Position numbers and translations under genes: made by a program. The notes under the pieces were generated by a model. The model made no database searches and was not told the DNA's origin. It was given only the letters and a program-made list of their open reading frames with translations. From the NCBI RefSeq assembly GCF_002982075.1, contig NZ_PUEJ01000004.1, forward strand, positions 62,001 to 126,000: a DNA stretch of 64,000 bases. Direction: 5' to 3'. This document shows, piece by piece, positions 8,793 to 17,380 of this stretch. The DNA comes from Labrys okinawensis (GTDB taxonomy: Bacteria; Pseudomonadota; Alphaproteobacteria; Rhizobiales; Labraceae). Within the stretch, counting starts at the first letter, position 1; each line of letters starts with the position of its first letter.

Positions 8793-10556
8793 TCACACCA
8801 GTTGCTTGCCCTTGGCGTCGATCACGCTGCCGATGTCGACGGCCGCGTCGCCCAGGATCATCTCGTTATGCGCCTTGCCCGAGGGGATCATCGGGAAGCA
8901 GTTCTCGGACTTGTCGACATGGCAGTCGAAAATGACCGGATGCGGCGTATCGATCATTTCCTTGATCGCCGCATCGAGATCACCCGGCTTGCTGCACCGG
9001 ATGCCGACAGCACCATAGGCTTCCGCCAGCTTGACGAAATCGGGCAAGGCCGCTGAATAGCTTTCCGAATAGCGTCCGCCATGCAGGAGTTCCTGCCACT
9101 GGCGCACCATGCCCATATATTCGTTGTTGAGGATGAAGATCTTCACCGGCAGGCGATACTGCACCGCCGTCGACATCTCCTGCAGCATCATCTGGATCGA
9201 GGCTTCGCCGGCAATGTCGATCACCAGTGCGTCGGGATGCGCCAGTTGCACGCCGATCGCCGCCGGAAAGCCATAGCCCATGGTGCCCAGGCCCCCCGAG
9301 GTCATCCAGCGGTTGGGATCCTGGAAGTGGAAATGCTGGGCCGCCCACATCTGGTGCTGCCCCACCTCGGTGGTGACATAGACGTCGCGGTCCTTGGTGA
9401 GCTGGTAGAGGCGCTCGATCGCATATTGAGGCTTGATCGTCTCGTCGGAGGCCCGATAGGCGAGCGACTTGCGGGCTCGCCATCCGGCGATCTCGTCCCA
9501 CCAGCTCTTGAGGGCCGCCTTGTCGATTTCCGGCTTGGCCTCGCGCCAGGCCGCCAGCATCTGCTCCAGCACATGGGCGCTGTCGCCGACGATGCCGATA
9601 TCGACCTTGACGTTCTTGTTGATCGAGGAGGGATCGATATCCACGTGGATCTTGCGGCTATGCGGCGAGAACGCATCGATACGCCCAGTGATGCGGTCGT
9701 CGAAGCGGGCACCGATATTGATCAGCACGTCGCAATCATGCATCGCCAGGTTGGCCTCGTAGGTGCCGTGCATGCCCAGCATGCCGAGCCATTGCGGATC
9801 CGCCGCCGGGAAGGCGCCCAGGCCCATCAGGGTCGAGGTCACGGGATAGCCGGTGAGCTTGGCGAACTCGCGCAGCAGCGCCGTAGCCCGCGGGCCGGCA
9901 TTGACCACGCCGCCACCGGTGTAGAACACCGGCTTCTTGGCGCCGGCGATCAGGGCCACCGCTGCCTTGATCTTGTCCTGGTCGCCCTCCAGGCGCGGGC
10001 GATAGGTCTTGTGGATGTTGTCGGTCGGCTTGAAATACTCGCCCACCTTGAACTGCACGTCCTTGGGGATGTCGATCAGCACCGGGCCGGGACGGCCGGA
10101 TGCGGCGATCAGGAAGGCCTCGTGCAGGATACGCGGCAAGTCCTCGATGCGCTTCACCAGGTAATTATGCTTGGTGCAATGACGCGTGATGCCGATCGTA
10201 TCAGCCTCCTGGAAGGCATCCGAGCCGATCAGATGGGTCGGCACCTGGCCGGTGATGCACACCAGCGGGATCGAGTCCATCAAAGCGTCGGTCAGGCCGG
10301 TCACGGCATTGGTGGCGCCGGGACCGGATGTCACCAGCACGCAGCCCACCTTGCCGGTGGAACGCGCATAGCCTTCGGCGGCATGGACGGCGGCCTGCTC
10401 GTGCCGGACGAGGATGTGACGAAGCTGCTCCTGCTGGAAGATTGCGTCATAAATCGGCAGGACCGCACCGCCGGGATAGCCGAACAGGGTGTCCACACCC
10501 TGGTCGATCATGGCTTGCACCACCATTTCCGCGCCGGTCATTTGCTTCGTCGACAT
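8793..10556 (-). CDS. ilvB: Acetolactate synthase large (catalytic) subunit
   Basis: Thiamine-diphosphate enzyme joining two pyruvates (or pyruvate and 2-oxobutyrate) as the first step of branched-chain amino acid synthesis; 587 residues. The start at ATG 10556 follows AAGGAAAAAGG and gives 'MSTKQMTGAEMVVQAM', typical of the family. Visible marks are 'GYPGGAVLPIYDAI', the catalytic-glutamate segment 'VRHEQAAVHAAEGYARSTG', the FAD region 'NIGARFDDRITG' and the ThDP/Mg motif 'IAGEASIQMMLQEM' ending in 'FILNNEYMGMVRQWQ'. It is the first gene of the ilvB-ilvN-ilvC series and is preceded by a leader peptide and an intrinsic terminator, so it is probably attenuated by branched-chain aminoacyl-tRNA supply. 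Confidence 0.97.
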   Translation of the reverse strand: MSTKQMTGAEMVVQAMIDQGVDTLFGYPGGAVLPIYDAIFQQEQLRHILVRHEQAAVHAAEGYARSTGKVGCVLVTSGPGATNAVTGLTDALMDSIPLVCITGQVPTHLIGSDAFQEADTIGITRHCTKHNYLVKRIEDLPRILHEAFLIAASGRPGPVLIDIPKDVQFKVGEYFKPTDNIHKTYRPRLEGDQDKIKAAVALIAGAKKPVFYTGGGVVNAGPRATALLREFAKLTGYPVTSTLMGLGAFPAADPQWLGMLGMHGTYEANLAMHDCDVLINIGARFDDRITGRIDAFSPHSRKIHVDIDPSSINKNVKVDIGIVGDSAHVLEQMLAAWREAKPEIDKAALKSWWDEIAGWRARKSLAYRASDETIKPQYAIERLYQLTKDRDVYVTTEVGQHQMWAAQHFHFQDPNRWMTSGGLGTMGYGFPAAIGVQLAHPDALVIDIAGEASIQMMLQEMSTAVQYRLPVKIFILNNEYMGMVRQWQELLHGGRYSESYSAALPDFVKLAEAYGAVGIRCSKPGDLDAAIKEMIDTPHPVIFDCHVDKSENCFPMIPSGKAHNEMILGDAAVDIGSVIDAKGKQLV

Positions 10557-10614
10557 CGCCTTTTTCCTTGGCTTTTTCGAGCTTCGAATATCGTTCGCTT
10601 GTGTTTCGGGCAAT

Positions 10615-10636
10615 AAAAAAGGCCCTCGAGGGGCCC
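10615..10636 (-). terminator. Intrinsic terminator (attenuator) in the ilvB leader
   Basis: On the minus strand the sequence is GGGCCCCTCGAGGGCC followed by six T and then ATT. The GGCCC/GGGCC stem with loop CTCGA plus a U-tract is a standard intrinsic terminator. It lies about 60 bases before the ilvB start and downstream of the leader peptide, as required for attenuation. Confidence 0.8.
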
Positions 10637-10645
10637 ATGTGCGTC

Positions 10646-10698
10646 ATCGTAGGAGATTCGGGCTAACCCCGCTCCACCGACAACGCCAAACCTACGAT
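10646..10698 (-). promoter_or_regulatory. ilvB attenuator pairing arms (ATCGTAGG / CCTACGAT)
   Basis: On the transcript ATCGTAGG (10698-10691), which overlaps the Ile-Val control codons of the leader peptide, is exactly complementary to CCTACGAT (10653-10646) downstream of the leader stop codon. A ribosome stalled on the Ile/Val codons would block this pairing, which would change the fold ahead of the terminator. The antiterminator itself is not identified with certainty. Confidence 0.6.
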
Positions 10699-10713
10699 AA
10701 GGATGTTGCGCAA
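10663..10713 (-). CDS. ilvB leader peptide (16 residues, rich in Ile/Leu/Val)
   Basis: A short frame too small for usual gene finders: MRNILIVGLALSVERG, starting at a TTG (10713) with GGAG seven bases upstream and ending at TAG 10663. Seven of 16 residues are Ile, Leu or Val, with a consecutive Ile-Leu-Ile-Val run, the hallmark of leader peptides controlling branched-chain amino acid operons. It lies between a promoter match (10745-10773) and the terminator (10615-10636) in front of ilvB. Ribosome stalling at these codons when charged tRNA is scarce would allow read-through. The TTG start is an inference; no ATG or GTG exists in this frame. Confidence 0.75.
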   Translation of the reverse strand: MRNILIVGLALSVERG

Positions 10714-10744
10714 GATCGCGCTCCCATTTTTCGAAAGTTACCGG

Positions 10745-10773
10745 GTTGTAAGGGTTGAAAAACAGGCGGTCAA
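10745..10773 (-). promoter_or_regulatory. Probable ilvB promoter (TTGACC-N17-TACAAC)
   Basis: On the minus strand TTGACC (10773-10768) and TACAAC (10750-10745) are separated by exactly 17 bases. Transcription would begin near 10738, about 25 bases before the leader-peptide start. Spacing and position fit the attenuator model. Confidence 0.55.
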
Positions 10774-10834
10774 GCGCTGATTTGCGGAAAATGATGAAAT
10801 CCGCGGCCAGTCTGAAGATCGGTACACCGAAATC

Positions 10835-11344
10835 TCACACCCGTTCCCAGGCCACCACCTCGAAACTGGCGTCGTCCCCCTCCCCCCGGGGGTGGGGGGT
10901 GCGCGACACCTCACGCCATTCTCCGGCCGGCAAAGCGGGGAAGACGGCGTCGCCCTCGGCTTCCAGCTCGAGTTCCGTGAGCAGCAGGCGGCTCGCCCGC
11001 GGCAGGGCCTGGGCATAGATGGCGGCCCCGCCCGCAATGACGACCTCGTCGGCCTTCATCTCGGTGGCGACGGCCTGCCCGCGCTCGAGAGCGGCCTCCA
11101 GGCTGGTGGCCACCTCCACGCCCTCGGCGTGAAATGCGGGGTCGCGTGTCACCACGATGGTGCGCCGCCCCGGCAAGGGACGCCCGATCGACTGGTAGGT
11201 CTTGCGCCCCATGATCAGGGGCTTGCCCATGGTGGCGGCCCTGAATTGCTTGAGATCCGAGCGCATATGCCACGGCAGCCCATTGTCGACACCGATGACG
11301 CGGTTGCGGGCCATCGCGGCAACCATGATGACGGGAACAGGCAT
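10835..11344 (-). CDS. folA: Dihydrofolate reductase
   Basis: NADPH-dependent reduction of dihydrofolate to tetrahydrofolate; 169 residues. The start at ATG 11344 has AGGAG five bases upstream. Family marks are 'MVAAMARNRVIGVDNGLPWHMRSDLKQFRAATMGKPLIMGRKTYQSIGRPLPGRRTIVVTRDP' region (Met20 loop, substrate-site acidic residue, NADPH-binding GRKT) and 'VIAGGAAIYAQALPRASRLLLTELE'. It follows thyA by 30 bases on the same strand; thymidylate synthase produces the dihydrofolate that this enzyme recycles, a common pairing. Confidence 0.96.
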   Translation of the reverse strand: MPVPVIMVAAMARNRVIGVDNGLPWHMRSDLKQFRAATMGKPLIMGRKTYQSIGRPLPGRRTIVVTRDPAFHAEGVEVATSLEAALERGQAVATEMKADEVVIAGGAAIYAQALPRASRLLLTELELEAEGDAVFPALPAGEWREVSRTPHPRGEGDDASFEVVAWERV

Positions 11345-11374
11345 AACTACTCCTGGGAACGCCGACCTCACGGG

Positions 11375-12328
11375 CTAAACTGCGATCGGTGCGGAGATCG
11401 CCGGATGGGCCTGGTAGCCTTCCACGATGAAATCCTCGAACTTGTAGTCGAGAATCGAGGCAGGCTTGCGGGCAAAGCGCAGCTTGGGCCAGGGCAGCGG
11501 CGTGCGGCTCAACTGCTCGGCGACGAGATCGCCATGGTTCTGGTAGACGTGGACGTCGCCGCCGAACCAGACGAACTCGCCGGGCTCGAGGTCGCATTGC
11601 TGGGCCAGCATGCGGATCAGCAGCGAGGCCGTCACCAGATTATAGGGCACACCCAGGCCTACATCGCAGGAACGCTGGTGCAACAGGCCGGACAGCCGGC
11701 CCTCGGCGACGAAATATTGATAGGTGGTATGGCAGGGAGGCAGCGCCATGCCGTCGAGTTCGGCCACGTTCCAGCCGGTGAAGATCAGGCGCCGCGAGGT
11801 CGGGTTGTGCCTGATGTCATGCACCAGCCGAGCGATCTGGTCGATTCCCTGGGGGTCCCGGCGATAGAGCTTCTCCTCGCCCTCGGCATCCGTTGGCACG
11901 AAAAGCGGCCAATGGCGCCATTGCGCCCCATAGACAGGTCCGAGATCGCCCCACTGCTCGGCGAAGGCCTCGTCGGCCACGATCCGAGCCTCGAAATCCT
12001 CCTGGCTGATCTGCTCGCCGGTTACCTTGCGATATTTGGCGAGCGGCCAATCAGTCCAGATCGTCACCTTGTTCTGGAGCAGCGGCCTGATATTGGTGCC
12101 GCCTTCCAGGAACCACAGCAGCTCGCGCACGATCGTCTTCCAGGACACCCGCTTGGTGGTGAGCAGCGGCAGCGTGCCGTCGGAAAGATCGATACGCAGG
12201 CTCTGCCCGAACAGCGCGCGCGTGCCGACGCCGGTGCGGTCGACCCGCGGCGTGCCCTCGCGCCAGACGCGGTCGAGGAGGTCGAGATAGCCCTGTTCGG
12301 GATGCGGCTTATGGGTGCGGTCGAGCAT
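11375..12328 (-). CDS. thyA: Thymidylate synthase
   Basis: Converts dUMP to dTMP with methylenetetrahydrofolate as one-carbon donor and reductant, releasing dihydrofolate. It has 317 residues, somewhat longer than the 264-residue E. coli form because of an insert in the first half (around 'ISQEDFEARIVADEAFAEQWGDLGPVYGAQWRHW'). The catalytic cysteine is in 'ALPPCHTTYQYFV', followed by 'QRSCDVGLGVPYNL' and 'GDVHVYQNH', all diagnostic of ThyA rather than ThyX. It is upstream of folA and forms a two-gene unit with it. Confidence 0.96.
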   Translation of the reverse strand: MLDRTHKPHPEQGYLDLLDRVWREGTPRVDRTGVGTRALFGQSLRIDLSDGTLPLLTTKRVSWKTIVRELLWFLEGGTNIRPLLQNKVTIWTDWPLAKYRKVTGEQISQEDFEARIVADEAFAEQWGDLGPVYGAQWRHWPLFVPTDAEGEEKLYRRDPQGIDQIARLVHDIRHNPTSRRLIFTGWNVAELDGMALPPCHTTYQYFVAEGRLSGLLHQRSCDVGLGVPYNLVTASLLIRMLAQQCDLEPGEFVWFGGDVHVYQNHGDLVAEQLSRTPLPWPKLRFARKPASILDYKFEDFIVEGYQAHPAISAPIAV

Positions 12329-12468
12329 GGCCTGATCTTAGCCGCGGCATGCGATTCCGCGACTCCCAAAAAAAGATTGTGCACCAGTCTTTGAAAGCCT
12401 AACGCGGATTTCCTGCCAAACCATGACGGAGATGGTGCTCCGGCCTCGGTATTCGGCCACTCACCGGA

Positions 12469-13017
12469 TCACACCTTCAAACGTCCTCGAAATCCCCGAA
12501 CGGCATAATAGGAGGATGCGCCGTTGTGATAGGTAAAGACATGGTCGTAGCGGCGATCACAAAACAGGGCACCACCCCTTTTTCTGATTTCGGCCGGTGT
12601 CTTCACCCAGCTCGAGGTTTTCAGGTCGAATTCGCCGAGTTCCTGCAGCGCGCGATATTGTTCTTCCGTCAAAAGCTCGATGCCGATGGCGGCGGCCGCA
12701 TCGACCGCGCTGCCCTCCGGCTTGTGCTCCTTGCGCTCATCGAGGGCCTGCCGGTCATAGCAGAGGCTCCGGCGGCCCTTGGGCGTTTCCGCCGAGCAGT
12801 CGCAGAAGATAATTTCACTCGTCGCTGCATCCTGGCCGATCACGTCCGGTTCGCCGCCCGTCCGTTCCATTTCGCCGAGGGCACGCAATTTTTCCGGGTT
12901 TGCTTCCAGGCGCGCCTGCACCTTGGCCCATTCGAGGCCCTTGTGGCGCTTCATATTGGCTTCGAAGCGAGCCTTCAGCACTTCCAACAAGCCCTGGTTG
13001 GCGTCCTTGCTCATCAT
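12469..13017 (-). CDS. DUF4256 domain-containing protein
   Basis: Soluble protein of 182 residues covering the whole DUF4256 family (PF14066), whose function is not known. Recognisable segments are 'RHKGLEWAKVQARLEANPEKLRALGEMERTGGEPDV', 'IIFCDCSAETPKGRRSLCYDRQALDERKE', 'LLTEEQYRALQELGEFDLKTSSWVKTPAEIRKRGGALFCDRRYDHVFTYHNGA' and a C-terminal 'YYAVRGFRG'. The conserved Cys, Asp and His residues suggest a metal site or an enzyme, but this is only a guess. I start at the first of two tandem ATGs (13017), which has CAGGA six bases before it. It lies between serB and thyA on the same strand. Confidence 0.85.
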   Translation of the reverse strand: MMSKDANQGLLEVLKARFEANMKRHKGLEWAKVQARLEANPEKLRALGEMERTGGEPDVIGQDAATSEIIFCDCSAETPKGRRSLCYDRQALDERKEHKPEGSAVDAAAAIGIELLTEEQYRALQELGEFDLKTSSWVKTPAEIRKRGGALFCDRRYDHVFTYHNGASSYYAVRGFRGRLKV

Positions 13018-13066
13018 GGCGGTCCTGCTTCCCCTCGAGGTATGGCCTCGTCCTGGCGCCGGATAT

Positions 13067-13957
13067 CTAACGCACGAAATCCTGGCTGCGATATCCCTGC
13101 GCATAGAGCAGCGCGGTCAGATCGCCGTGCTCCACGCGCATCCGCGCCGCGGCGGCGACAGCCGGCTTGGCGCGGTAGGCGACGCCGAGGCCCGCTTCGC
13201 CCAGCATGGCCAGATCATTGGCGCCATCGCCCACCGCCATGGTGTCGGAAGCCGCCAGCCCCCTCGCCTGCCTCAGACGTTCGAGATTGGCTCGCTTGGC
13301 CTCCTTGCCGAGAATCGGCTCGGCGACCTCGCCGGTGAGATAGCCATCCTTGACCACCAGGAGATTGGAATGATGCTCGTCAAAGCCGACCATCGCGCCG
13401 ATCTTGGCGGTAAACAAGGTGAAGCCACCGGAAACCAGCGCCGTATAGGCCCCGTTCGCCCTGATGGTGCGCACCAGTTCGGGTCCGCCGGAGGTAAGTG
13501 TCAGGCGTTCCCGGATGACCTCGTCGGCGATGCTCTCCGGCAGTCCCTTCAGCAGGGCCACGCGCTCGCGCAGAGCGGGTTCGAAGGCGATCTCGCCGCG
13601 CATGGCACGCTCGGTAATTTCGGCCACCATCGCCTTGGCGCCGACGAAATCGGCCAGTTCGTCGATGCATTCCTGGCCGATCATGGTGGAGTCCATGTCG
13701 GCGAGGAAAAGATGCTTGCGTCGTCCCGCCGCTTCCTGCACCACCAGATCGACGACGATCCCCGCCAGGGCCTCGCGCAGGCGAGCCTCGATCTCGACGA
13801 TCGGCGCGTCGGCGGCGCAGGCGATGTCGACGGCCACGTCGGCGGCCAGCACCGTAGGGGTACCGGGCGAGGCCAGCGCCTCGGCCGCGCGCGACAGGGC
13901 GTCGCCGTCGACGGCGGGGTGGTCCGGATGGGAGATCAGCGTGGCAACGAGGGACAT
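13067..13957 (-). CDS. serB: Phosphoserine phosphatase
   Basis: Last step of serine synthesis: hydrolysis of O-phosphoserine by a HAD-superfamily phosphatase, 296 residues. The nucleophile motif DMDST is at residues 87-91, followed by 'IGQECIDELADFVGAKAMVAEITERAMRGEI' (cap), the second HAD motif 'VSGGFT' and the metal-binding 'AVGDGANDLAMLGEAGLGVAYRAKP'. The N-terminal 85 residues form the variable domain seen in alphaproteobacterial SerB. Its start codon lies only 17 bases from the oppositely oriented miaA start, so the promoter must overlap miaA coding sequence or the tiny spacer. Confidence 0.95.
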   Translation of the reverse strand: MSLVATLISHPDHPAVDGDALSRAAEALASPGTPTVLAADVAVDIACAADAPIVEIEARLREALAGIVVDLVVQEAAGRRKHLFLADMDSTMIGQECIDELADFVGAKAMVAEITERAMRGEIAFEPALRERVALLKGLPESIADEVIRERLTLTSGGPELVRTIRANGAYTALVSGGFTLFTAKIGAMVGFDEHHSNLLVVKDGYLTGEVAEPILGKEAKRANLERLRQARGLAASDTMAVGDGANDLAMLGEAGLGVAYRAKPAVAAAARMRVEHGDLTALLYAQGYRSQDFVR

Positions 13958-13974
13958 GAGGACGGATATCCGGA

Positions 13975-14907
13975 GTGACGACCATTCGATATGACGCCGT
14001 GCTTCTCGCAGGTCCGACGGCGAGCGGCAAGTCGGCTCTGGCCCTGGCGCTCGCCGAGCGCTTCGCCGGCAGCGTCATCAATGCCGATTCCATGCAGGTC
14101 TATCGCGACCTTCATATACTCAGCGCCCGCCCCGACGCCGGTGAGACGGCGCGTGCGCCCCATTTGCTCTATGGCCATGTCGATGGCGCCATCAACTATT
14201 CGGTGGGGCGCTGGCGCGAGGACGCAGCCGCCGCGCTGGACGGCGTCCGGAGGCAGGAGCGCCTGCCCATCGTGATCGGCGGCACCGGTCTCTATTTCAA
14301 GGCGCTGGAGCGGGGGCTGGCCGAGATGCCGGCCGTTCCCGACCACATCCGCGACGCCGTACGCGGCAAGGCCGAAGGCATGGAAACCGAGGCCCTGCAT
14401 GCCTGGCTGAACCAGAAGGATCCGGCCATGGCGAATCGCCTGCGGCCCAGCGATCGCCAGCGCCTGATCCGCGCCCTCGAAATTTTCGAGGCAACCGGCC
14501 GCTCACTGTCAGAATGGCAGAGCGAGCCGCACACGCCGCCCCTGTTCGATGCCGGCAAATGCCTGCGCCTCTTTCTCAGCCCGGAGCGTACCGAACTCTA
14601 CGCCAGGATCGATCGCCGCTTCGACCTGATGGTCGGGCATGGTGCGATGGAAGAGGTTCGCGCGCTCGCCCAGCGCGGGCTCGATCCGGCCCTGCCCGTG
14701 ATGCGCGCCCATGGCGTGCCGGGGCTCTGCCGCTATCTTGCCGGCGAGATCAGCCTCGATGAAGCCATTGCCGGTGCCAAGGCCGACACGCGCCATTACG
14801 CCAAGCGGCAATTCACCTGGTTCCGTCACCAGATGCCGGGCTGGCGCTTCGTCGAGCCTGCTCAGGCACTTGCGATTGCTTCTGACGCGCTGATGAACGA
14901 AATTTAA
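13975..14907 (+). CDS. miaA: tRNA dimethylallyltransferase
   Basis: Transfers a dimethylallyl group to A37 of tRNAs that read codons starting with U; 310 residues. The P-loop GPTASGKS is at residues 13-20, followed by '[20 protein letters not shown]', '[17 protein letters not shown]' and '[27 protein letters not shown]'; the C-terminal part ends with '[20 protein letters not shown]'. The start is GTG 13975, which places the P-loop at the usual distance. It is head-to-head with serB with 17 bases between the start codons. hfq, which often follows miaA, is not here. Confidence 0.95.
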   Translation: MTTIRYDAVLLAGPTASGKSALALALAERFAGSVINADSMQVYRDLHILSARPDAGETARAPHLLYGHVDGAINYSVGRWREDAAAALDGVRRQERLPIVIGGTGLYFKALERGLAEMPAVPDHIRDAVRGKAEGMETEALHAWLNQKDPAMANRLRPSDRQRLIRALEIFEATGRSLSEWQSEPHTPPLFDAGKCLRLFLSPERTELYARIDRRFDLMVGHGAMEEVRALAQRGLDPALPVMRAHGVPGLCRYLAGEISLDEAIAGAKADTRHYAKRQFTWFRHQMPGWRFVEPAQALAIASDALMNEI

Positions 14908-15177
14908 CACGTGCCGCCGCAATCTTCGCCCGCCCCAGCCCGGCACCGGGTTTACATAGGAATTTCAAGGGGCTGCATATGAGCTTCCGCAGCCTGGCCA
15001 TGTGAAAACGGCTTCGTTGGAACACCGCTCCGGTGATTTAGAGGCTTGTTTTCAAACATGGTTTCGGATTGATCGGGGGGGTTGCATTCCTATATGCAGC
15101 TTCTCTCCAGCTTATTCCGTTCTCTGGAATGGGCTTTCGTCCTGCTTTGGGCAGACGAACAATCAAAGGACCAAGAC

Positions 15178-16308
15178 ATGCCTTGGAGTAACCAGAGCGG
15201 CGGTGGTGGCCCCTGGGGTAGCGGTGGCGGCAACAGCGGGGGCGGGCGTCCGGGGGGCGGCGGCCCCTGGGGTGGTGGTCCATCCGGCGGTTCGCAGCCC
15301 CCCGATCTCGAAGACTGGCTTCGCCGCAGCAAGGACGGCCTCAAAAATCTCCAGGGCGGCGGTGGCTTCACGCCGCGCAACATCGCCATCGGCGCGGTGG
15401 CGCTGATCGGCCTTTGGCTCCTCACCGGTTTCTATCGCGTGCAGCCCAACGAGGTCGGCCTCAATCTCGTCTTCGGCAAATATGTTTCGTTGAGCCCGCC
15501 GGGCCTGCGCTACAACGTGCCCTATCCGATCGGCACGGTCGAAAAGCCCACCGTGACCAATGTCGAGACGATCAATATCGGCACGCGCGGCGACAGCGAC
15601 AGCGCCAATGAAATGCTGACCGGCGACGAGAACCTCGTCAATATCGGCTTCACCGTGCAGTGGCAGATCAACCCGGCTGCCCCGCAGGATTACGCCTTCA
15701 ACCTGTCCAACCCCCGCGGCACGATCCGCGCCGTGGCGGAGAGCGCCATGCGCGAAGCCATCGGCCAGCGCAACATCACGCCGATCCTGACCGGCGATCG
15801 CCAGGCGATCGAGCAGCAGGTGCAGAGCGAGATGCAGCGGGCCCTCGACAGCTACAGGGCCGGCGTACTGGTTCGCCTGGTGCAGTTGCAGAATGTCGAT
15901 CCGCCGCCCCAGGTGATCGATGCCTTCCGTGACGTCCAGGCCGCACGCGCCGACCAGGAAAACACCATCAACCAGGCGCAGGTCTATGCCAACAAGGTGA
16001 TCCCGGAAGCAGGCGGTGAAGCCGCCCGTATCACCCAGGCTGCCGAAGCCTATCGTGCGCGCACTGTCGCCGAAGCCACCGGTGAGGCATCACGCTTCAA
16101 CGAAGTCTACAGTGCCTATCAGAAGGCTCCTGTGGTCACCCGCGAACGCATGTATCTGGAAGCCATGACCTCCATCCTCACCGATACGAACAAGGTGATC
16201 TTGGACAGCAAGACGCAAGGCCAGGGTGTGGTGCCCTATCTGCCGCTCGACCGCCTGCTCAATCGGCCGACCGGCACGGCACAACCCCAGCAGGGAGCGC
16301 CGCAATGA
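15178..16308 (+). CDS. hflK: FtsH protease modulator HflK
   Basis: Membrane-anchored SPFH/band-7 protein that with HflC surrounds FtsH and restrains its proteolysis of membrane proteins; 376 residues. The start ATG 15178 has AAAGGA seven bases upstream. The first 60 residues are very rich in Gly, Pro and Ser (GGGGPWGSGGG...), as in HflK. One transmembrane segment follows (about 65-85, 'IAIGAVALIGLWLLTGF'), then the band-7 domain with 'PNEVGLNLVFGKY' and a coiled-coil C-terminal region ('ADQENTINQAQVYANKVIPEAGGEAARI'). Its stop overlaps the hflC start (ATGA), which fits coupled translation. Confidence 0.95.
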   Translation: MPWSNQSGGGGPWGSGGGNSGGGRPGGGGPWGGGPSGGSQPPDLEDWLRRSKDGLKNLQGGGGFTPRNIAIGAVALIGLWLLTGFYRVQPNEVGLNLVFGKYVSLSPPGLRYNVPYPIGTVEKPTVTNVETINIGTRGDSDSANEMLTGDENLVNIGFTVQWQINPAAPQDYAFNLSNPRGTIRAVAESAMREAIGQRNITPILTGDRQAIEQQVQSEMQRALDSYRAGVLVRLVQLQNVDPPPQVIDAFRDVQAARADQENTINQAQVYANKVIPEAGGEAARITQAAEAYRARTVAEATGEASRFNEVYSAYQKAPVVTRERMYLEAMTSILTDTNKVILDSKTQGQGVVPYLPLDRLLNRPTGTAQPQQGAPQ

Positions 16309-17225
16309 GATCTCCGCTTGGAACCATTGCCCTGATCGCGACCGGCGTCGTCCTGGTCCTGGTCTATCTGTCGGCCTATACGGTGACGCCGCGCGACTAC
16401 GCCCTGCCCCTGCGCTTCGGCGAGCCGCAGCCGGCCAAGACCCAGCCCGGTCTTTACTGGAAGTGGCCCTTCATCGAGAACGTCGAGTACATCAACAAGC
16501 AGGTACTCGACCTCGACAGCCTGCCGCAGGAAGTCATCGCCAGCGATCAGAAGCGCCTGAAGGTCGATGCCTTCGCCCGCTATCGCGTCTCGGACCCTCT
16601 GCGCTTCTTCCAGACTTCGCGTTCGGAGAAGGGGGCGGAGCTGCAGCTTTCCTCGATCCTGTCCTCGGCGGTCCGCCGGGTTCTCGGCCAGTCGACCTTC
16701 GCCGCCGTCGTGCGTGACCAGCGTACCGCGCTGATGGAGAAGATCCGTGCCGAAGTGAATCGTGAAGCTGCCGGCCTCGGCATCGAGGTGGTCGACGTGC
16801 GCATCCGCGGCGCCGACCTGCCGCAGGCCAACTCCGAAGCCGTCTACAAGCGCATGCAGTCGCAGCGCCAGACGGAGGCGCAGCAGATTCGCTCGCAGGG
16901 CACGCAGCAGGCGCAGGTCATCCGCTCCGACGCCGACCGTCAGGTCGCCAAGATCCTCGGCGAGGCGCGCGGCAAGGCGGCGGAGACGACCGGCCAGGCC
17001 GACTCGGCCCGTATCAAGATCCTGGCCGACGCCTACAACAAGGATCCGGAATTCTTCCAGTTCTACCTGTCGATGCGGAACTATGTCGACGCGATGAAGC
17101 CTGACAACACACAGGTCTTCATCAGCCCGGACTGGGATTACTTCCGTTATCTGCGTTCGCCGGCGGCCCCTACGGGAACACCGGCGTCTCCGGCCCCGGC
17201 TCCTCAGGCGCCTCCGGCGCAATAG
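16305..17225 (+). CDS. hflC: FtsH protease modulator HflC
   Basis: Partner of HflK in the HflKC assembly around FtsH; 306 residues. One N-terminal membrane segment (residues 7-25) is followed by a band-7 domain ('TVTPRDYALPLRFGEPQ', 'DQKRLKVDAFARYRVSDPLRFFQT') and a helical region rich in Gln, Arg and Ala ('KRMQSQRQTEAQQIRSQGTQQAQ') that packs in the cage. The last residues are a Pro/Ala tail. The start overlaps the hflK stop by four bases, and an intrinsic terminator 33 bases beyond the stop probably ends the hflKC message. Confidence 0.95.
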   Translation: MRSPLGTIALIATGVVLVLVYLSAYTVTPRDYALPLRFGEPQPAKTQPGLYWKWPFIENVEYINKQVLDLDSLPQEVIASDQKRLKVDAFARYRVSDPLRFFQTSRSEKGAELQLSSILSSAVRRVLGQSTFAAVVRDQRTALMEKIRAEVNREAAGLGIEVVDVRIRGADLPQANSEAVYKRMQSQRQTEAQQIRSQGTQQAQVIRSDADRQVAKILGEARGKAAETTGQADSARIKILADAYNKDPEFFQFYLSMRNYVDAMKPDNTQVFISPDWDYFRYLRSPAAPTGTPASPAPAPQAPPAQ

Positions 17226-17257
17226 GCTTGACGCCGGCTCCATATAAAGCTCCATTG

Positions 17258-17287
17258 CGCCGGCCGCTTCGTTGCGGCCGGCGTTTT
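17258..17287 (+). terminator. Intrinsic terminator after hflC
   Basis: CGCCGGCCGC, loop TTCGTT, GCGGCCGGCG, then TTTT. The stem is a perfect 10 bp. It separates hflKC from the DUF2065 and degP genes, although some read-through is possible. Confidence 0.85.
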
Positions 17288-17380
17288 CATAGGACCGCCG
17301 CGAGCCTTCACCGGCCGGCTTTGCCCAGGATCGCAAACCGTCGGAGGGTTCGGGGGCGGTTCACATAATGTGTGGGGCGG

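Noticed and set aside
14976-15005. Eight-codon frame MSFRSLAM preceded by AAGGGG upstream of hflK
   Set aside because: Possible leader peptide by appearance, but there is no terminator or pairing arm after it and no amino acid bias to explain control of hflK.
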